This document shows positions 14,326 to 18,048 of a stretch of DNA of 18,048 nt, piece after piece. Source of the stretch: DATKIY01 sp035543875 (GTDB lineage Bacteria; Actinomycetota; Actinomycetes; JAHEKZ01); NCBI GenBank assembly GCA_035543875.1, contig DATKIY010000126.1, forward strand, positions 1 to 18,048. The letters run 5' to 3'. The position numbers and the translations under genes are program-made. Every line of letters starts with the position of its first letter. Position 1 is the stretch's first letter. The notes beneath the pieces are model-generated. The model had not been told where the DNA came from, made no database searches, and was given only the letters and a program-made list of their open reading frames with translations.

Positions 14326-14463
14326 TCACTCGACGCAATACAAGTTGCCCTCTGGGTCGGCCATGACCACCAGCTGTTCGGTCTCCGAGATCACACGTGC
14401 GCCCAGAGTGCTCAGCCGAGACGCGTTCTCGATAACCGGAGTCGTACGGTGGTCAGGTGGCAC
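14326..14463 (-). pseudogene. C-terminal fragment of a fourth VOC family gene
   Basis: The minus strand encodes about 45 residues ending in the tail of a VOC protein: ENASRLSTLGARVISETEQLVVMADPEGNLYCVE followed by TGA, the helix plus final beta-strands of the second half-domain. Nothing of the first half-domain is present. A GTG at 14463 could start the fragment, but it lacks a recognisable ribosome site or -10, and a product this short would not fold as a VOC domain. The fragment stops matching where the ABC transporter gene begins on the opposite strand (14457), so insertion or deletion at that point probably removed the 5' part. The -10 of the ABC gene lies inside the fragment. Confidence 0.6.
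14445..14450 (+). promoter_or_regulatory. -10 box TACGGT of the ABC exporter operon
   Basis: TACGGT, six bases, GTG 14457, placed inside the VOC gene fragment carried on the other strand. No -35 match is seen. Confidence 0.55.
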
Positions 14464-15344
14464 TTGCTATCGAGCTGAGCGGCGTCGTGAAGACTTTCGG
14501 TCGAACAAGGGCGCTTGACGGGTTGGACCTTCGGGTCGAAACGGGTGAGGTGCATGGCTTTCTCGGACCGAACGGAGCCGGTAAGACGACAGCGCTGCGC
14601 GTCCTGCTGGGTCTGCTGCGCGCTGACTCGGGGGAATGCCAACTACTCGGGGGTGACCCATGGCGCGATTCAGTGAACCTGCATCGTCGGCTTGCATACG
14701 TGCCGGGAGACGTCGCGCTCTGGCCCAACCTCACGGGTGGAGAAACGATTGACTTCTTGGGGAGACTGCGTGGCGGACTGGACGACGCTCGCCGCAACGA
14801 CCTCCTGGCAAAGTTCGATCTCGATCCGACCAAGAAGTCGCGCGCCTACAGCAAGGGAAACCGACAGAAGGTTGCCCTCGTTGCCGCGCTGGCTTCGAAT
14901 GTGGAACTGCTGTTGCTGGACGAGCCGACATCCGGTCTCGATCCACTGATGGAAGCGCTCTTCCGTGACCTCGTCGACGATGAACGCGAGAAGGGGCGGA
15001 CTGTCTTGTTGTCCAGCCACATTCTGGCGGAAGCGGAGGCTCTCAGTGACCGGGTGAGCATCATTCGGGCTGGTCGGATTGTCGAGACCGGGAGCCTGGA
15101 ACAGATGCGGCACCTAACTCGCACGTCCATGGTCGCTGAGCTTCGCCAGCGACCGATCGGTCTCGAATCAATGGCTGGTGTGCACGGAGTGGTCTTCGAG
15201 GACAGACAGGTGAGATTTCTGGTGGACGCGGGTGCCCTCGATGCGGTCGTCCAAAGTCTGGCGGTTGCAGGGGTTGTCAGCCTGACTAGCACTCCGCCCA
15301 CTTTGGAGGAACTGTTCTTGCGGCAGTACACGGAGACACCGTGA
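14457..15344 (+). CDS. ABC transporter ATP-binding protein (drug/antibiotic exporter type)
   Basis: ATPase of a two-gene ABC-2-type exporter. In the 295-residue product, Walker A is GPNGAGKTT (37-45), the signature is the variant YSKGNRQKV (131-139) instead of LSGGQ, Walker B is LLLLDEP (151-157) with the D-loop SGLD after it, and the switch histidine is in LLSSHIL near 183. The C-terminal 80 residues form the extension usual in DrrA-like exporters. SKGNRQKV is normal for the subgroup whose permeases are annotated as polyketide antibiotic exporters, so it is not a defect. The start GTG 14457 is six bases after TACGGT. The stop overlaps the permease start by four bases. Confidence 0.93.
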   Translation: MALAIELSGVVKTFGRTRALDGLDLRVETGEVHGFLGPNGAGKTTALRVLLGLLRADSGECQLLGGDPWRDSVNLHRRLAYVPGDVALWPNLTGGETIDFLGRLRGGLDDARRNDLLAKFDLDPTKKSRAYSKGNRQKVALVAALASNVELLLLDEPTSGLDPLMEALFRDLVDDEREKGRTVLLSSHILAEAEALSDRVSIIRAGRIVETGSLEQMRHLTRTSMVAELRQRPIGLESMAGVHGVVFEDRQVRFLVDAGALDAVVQSLAVAGVVSLTSTPPTLEELFLRQYTETP

Positions 15345-16945
15345 GTGAACTGACCGGAACGGGGCAACTAACACGCCTCGCACTGCGGCGGGACCGCGTG
15401 CTCCTACCCGGCTGGATCGCCGTTTTCGTCTTCGGCGTGGTTTCGTCTTCATACGCCACCGTCGACCTGTATCCCACCGAAGCATCACGAGTTTCCGCAG
15501 CTTCTGCTGTAAATGACGTTCCATCCATCGTTGCTCTGTACGGCCGCGTTTGGGATCCGACTTCGCTGGGGGCGCTAGCAACTTTCAAGATGAGCGGTGT
15601 CGTTGCTGCTTTGCTAGCAGTCTTTGCGACCATCCTGGTCGTGCGCCACACTCGCGCCGAGGAAGAGAGCGGTCGACTTGAAATGTTGGGCGCGACCGTC
15701 GTTGGTCGACGCGCATCGTTGACAGCTGCGTTGTTGTTGGTATTTGGGACGATGCTCGTTGTCGGTGGCCTGACAGCGATTGGGCAAATCGCAGCTGGCC
15801 TACCAGCATCGGGATCTTGGGCCTTCGGGCTCAGTTGGACCTTGACCGGGATGGTGTTCGCGTGCGTTGCTGCGGTGACGGCACAATTGACGATCTCCGC
15901 GCGGTCGGCGAATGGTCTCGCGCTCGCCTTCTTAGCGATCGCTTACATTCTTCGTGGCGTCGGCGATGTTCGAGGAGGCGCGGGCGGTCCCGCTTTCTGG
16001 TCGTGGCTTTCGCCGATCGGTTGGGGTCAGCAGGTCCGGCCCTACGCTGGTGATCGCTGGTGGGTCTTTCTGTTACCCGCGGTTTTCTGTGTTGTTGCTA
16101 CTTGGGTCGCCTTCCGCTTTGCGTCGCGCCGCGACCTTGCGGCCGGTCTGTTCCCCGATCGGGTTGGACGAAGTACCGGTTCACGTTGGTTGGCCTCACC
16201 GCTCGGGCTTGCGTGGCGGCAACAGCGTGGCGTCCTCGCTGCTTGGGCGGTGGGTTACGTGGTTCTGGGCTACTTGTTGGGAACCGTTGCATCCGACGTT
16301 GGATCGTTGCTGGACAGCGAGCAAGCCCGCGAGATGATCGCAAAGCTTGGCGGCACCCATGTACTGACGGACGCGTTCTTCGCCGCGGAGTTTGGAATCG
16401 CCGCATTCATCACGACTGCTTATGGAATCAGTGCCGTAATGCGGCTCCACACAGAGGAATCGTCTGGCCGCGCTGAACCCATCCTCTCCTGTCCAGTGCC
16501 GCGCACCCGATGGCTGGCCAGCCATACCTTGATCGCCGTGGTGGGTACGACCGTGCTGACTCTCCTGCTCGGCGTCACCGCCGCTACCGCGAACGCATTC
16601 CAGCAGGGCACGAGCGACCGGATGGGAAGCATCATCGGCGCTGCTTTCGTCCAGCTGCCTGCAGTCTGGATTTTTGCGGCGTTGACCGTCGCTGTGTTCG
16701 GGGTGATGCCACGGTTCGCGCTAGCTGGCTGGGCAGTCCTAGTTGGCTTTGTCTTGGTTCAAGAGCTAGGAACACTCTGGAATCTTCCGCACTGGGTGCT
16801 CAGCACGTCGCCGTTTGACCACACGCCTTCACTGCCCGGAAGCGAGATGGCGTGGACTCCTGTGGGTGTGATGGTGCTGTGCTCCGGGTGCTTAGTTGTG
16901 ATCGGTGCTGTGGCATTCCGGCGTCGCGACATTGCGACTCACTGA
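15341..16945 (+). CDS. ABC transporter permease (polyketide antibiotic exporter type)
   Basis: A 534-residue polytopic membrane protein with about 12 hydrophobic segments in two similar halves (the first around 22-255, the second from about 290). Each half begins with a tryptophan-containing coupling segment: LTRLALRRDRVLLPGW at residues 9-24 and PLGLAWRQQRGVLAAW in the middle. Both halves contain an RxHTEE(S)SGR element (VRHTRAEEESGRLE and MRLHTEESSGRAE), which is typical of this exporter group (COG3559). The GTG at 15341 overlaps the ATPase stop (GTGA) and has GGAG five bases upstream, so the pair is translationally coupled. The substrate is unknown; hydrophobic drug or metabolite export is the family expectation. 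No adjacent TetR-type regulator is present, which is unusual for such pairs. Confidence 0.9.
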   Translation: MSELTGTGQLTRLALRRDRVLLPGWIAVFVFGVVSSSYATVDLYPTEASRVSAASAVNDVPSIVALYGRVWDPTSLGALATFKMSGVVAALLAVFATILVVRHTRAEEESGRLEMLGATVVGRRASLTAALLLVFGTMLVVGGLTAIGQIAAGLPASGSWAFGLSWTLTGMVFACVAAVTAQLTISARSANGLALAFLAIAYILRGVGDVRGGAGGPAFWSWLSPIGWGQQVRPYAGDRWWVFLLPAVFCVVATWVAFRFASRRDLAAGLFPDRVGRSTGSRWLASPLGLAWRQQRGVLAAWAVGYVVLGYLLGTVASDVGSLLDSEQAREMIAKLGGTHVLTDAFFAAEFGIAAFITTAYGISAVMRLHTEESSGRAEPILSCPVPRTRWLASHTLIAVVGTTVLTLLLGVTAATANAFQQGTSDRMGSIIGAAFVQLPAVWIFAALTVAVFGVMPRFALAGWAVLVGFVLVQELGTLWNLPHWVLSTSPFDHTPSLPGSEMAWTPVGVMVLCSGCLVVIGAVAFRRRDIATH

Positions 16946-16963
16946 TCGGTTGGCGGCAGGCGC

Positions 16964-16969
16964 TACGGT
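16964..16969 (+). promoter_or_regulatory. -10 box TACGGT of the FAD oxidoreductase gene
   Basis: TACGGT, six bases, GTG 16976, in the 30-base gap after the permease. It gives the oxidoreductase its own leaderless transcript and fixes its start. Confidence 0.55.
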
Positions 16970-16975
16970 CACGGT

Positions 16976-18048
16976 GTGAAGACAAAAGTACTGGTGCTTG
17001 GTGCGGGCTTTGGTGGTCTGGAACTCACAACCTTGTTGTCAGAGGCGTGCAGTGACTCGGTCGAGGTCACGTTGGTGGACCACCGCGAAGGATTCGTTTT
17101 CGGGTTCTCGAAGTTGGATGTGATGTTCGGGCGGTTGACCGCGGACCAGGTGACTCATCGCTATGGGAATCTGGTCAAGCCAGGAGTGAGGTTCATAGCA
17201 GGCGCTGTGCGGTCAATCGACGCGGCGAACAAGCGCGTAGAGACCAGCGCTGGCACGTTTGAGGCTGACATTTTGGTTGTGGCACTAGGCGCTGACCTGC
17301 ATCCAGAGCTAACGCCGGGTTTGGTCGAGGATGGCCACGAGTTCTACACGTCTGACGGAGCATTCGAGCTCCGTGACATCTTGGCGAACTTTGACGGCGG
17401 CAACGTCGTTGTCGGCGTGACAGCTCTGCCCTTCAAGTGTCCGCCAGCCCCCAGCGAGACGGCCCTGCTCATGCACGATCTCTTGGTCGATCGTGGACTA
17501 CGCGATTCGTCCACGGTTTCGTTGGTCATGCCCTTTGGCGTGCCTATCCCCCCGTCACCCGCAGCGTCCAAAGAACTCCTTGCCACGTTCGTGGAGCGAG
17601 ATATTCGTTGGGTCCCAGAACAACGCGTGACCGGGTTGGACCCGCAACGCCACATGGCGCTTTTGAGTGGCGATGACGAATTGCCGTACGACCTCTTCCT
17701 GGGCGTCCCTGTTCACCAAGCGCCCAAGGTTGTGCAGGAGTCCGGGATGACCGTTGATGGGTGGATACCCGTCGATCCGTACACGCTCGAGACGTCGTTT
17801 CCAGACGTGTACGCGGTCGGCGACGTGGCAAGTGTTGGGACGCCGAAAGCTGGCGTCTTTGCCGAGGGTCAGGCGGCTGTCGTCGCAGCGAGAATCATCG
17901 CTGAGCAAACCGATGCCCAAGCAACTGCCAGCTACGACGGGCGAGGAATGTGCTACCTCGAGTTTGGGCACGACTTGGTCGCAACGGTCGATGTGACTTT
18001 TGAGCCCGGTCAACGGCCAACGGGCGCGATGCAGGGCCCCTCCGCAGC
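16976..18048 (+). CDS. NAD(P)/FAD-dependent oxidoreductase, SQR/FCSD-like (3' end outside window)
   Basis: Flavoprotein of the sulfide:quinone reductase / flavocytochrome c sulfide dehydrogenase / NDH-2 superfamily; 357 codons are visible before the edge. The FAD-binding Rossmann motif is VLVLGAGFGGLE (5-16), the second ATG-like segment is LVVALGADLHP (100-110), and the C-terminal FAD motif is DVYAVGDVAS (277-286). A FKCPPAPSE segment places Cys155 beside the second dinucleotide domain, and Cys326 lies in GRGMCYLEFG. CPPAP and GxxxCYxE are recurrent in SQR-like proteins of unknown substrate, so a thiol-dependent reaction is possible, but the classic SQR cysteine contexts are not reproduced. 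No transmembrane segment is visible. The C-terminus is cut off, probably by a small number of residues. Confidence 0.85.
   Translation, partial: MKTKVLVLGAGFGGLELTTLLSEACSDSVEVTLVDHREGFVFGFSKLDVMFGRLTADQVTHRYGNLVKPGVRFIAGAVRSIDAANKRVETSAGTFEADILVVALGADLHPELTPGLVEDGHEFYTSDGAFELRDILANFDGGNVVVGVTALPFKCPPAPSETALLMHDLLVDRGLRDSSTVSLVMPFGVPIPPSPAASKELLATFVERDIRWVPEQRVTGLDPQRHMALLSGDDELPYDLFLGVPVHQAPKVVQESGMTVDGWIPVDPYTLETSFPDVYAVGDVASVGTPKAGVFAEGQAAVVAARIIAEQTDAQATASYDGRGMCYLEFGHDLVATVDVTFEPGQRPTGAMQGPSA

Overview
The window looks like chromosome of a moderately high-GC actinobacterium (Actinomycetota). Three things point there. The block DUF4245 / xseB-xseA / ispH / DUF6542 / ychF has the same order and orientation that I recall for the Rv1100-Rv1112 neighbourhood of Mycobacterium tuberculosis. 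GTG start codons are frequent. Most first genes of transcription units have a -10 hexamer of the form TANNNT placed 6-8 bases before the start codon, with no Shine-Dalgarno, which is the actinobacterial arrangement for leaderless mRNA. No rRNA, tRNA, CRISPR array or transposase was found.

Layout. (1) 1-1853, minus strand: a molybdate uptake operon of a HTH-Mop/TOBE regulator, modA and modB (cut by the window edge), with a perfect 11-bp inverted repeat flanking its promoter. (2) 2018-7951: the conserved core block, with a DUF4245 protein, exonuclease VII (xseA-xseB), ispH (last step of the MEP isoprenoid pathway), a DUF6542 membrane protein, rmuC and the ATPase ychF. (3) 7952-14463: an accessory stretch of small single-domain genes typical of environmental actinobacteria. 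It holds three intact VOC (glyoxalase-fold) genes, two SAM methyltransferases, a DinB/DUF664 protein, a secreted parallel beta-helix protein and an AraC-type regulator paired with a VOC gene. It also holds three decayed genes: a frameshifted small conserved protein, a PIN-domain (VapC-like) toxin remnant and the C-terminal tail of a fourth VOC gene. (4) 14457-16945: a two-gene ABC exporter of the type annotated as polyketide antibiotic exporter. (5) 16976-end: an NAD(P)/FAD-dependent oxidoreductase of the sulfide:quinone reductase / flavocytochrome c superfamily, cut by the window edge.

How it works together. The molybdate genes form a self-contained, probably autoregulated import unit. The core genes are unrelated housekeeping functions held together by ancestry. 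The accessory stretch has the look of a turnover zone, with small detoxification or resistance-type enzymes next to gene debris. The most notable signals are regulatory: 12 of about 19 genes have a TANNNT-N6-8-RTG leaderless start; two divergent gene pairs have promoters so close that their elements overlap; one methyltransferase promoter has a dyad centred on its -35; and the beta-helix gene has an unusually long upstream region with potential structure. I found no clear new multi-gene system; the findings are ranked accordingly.
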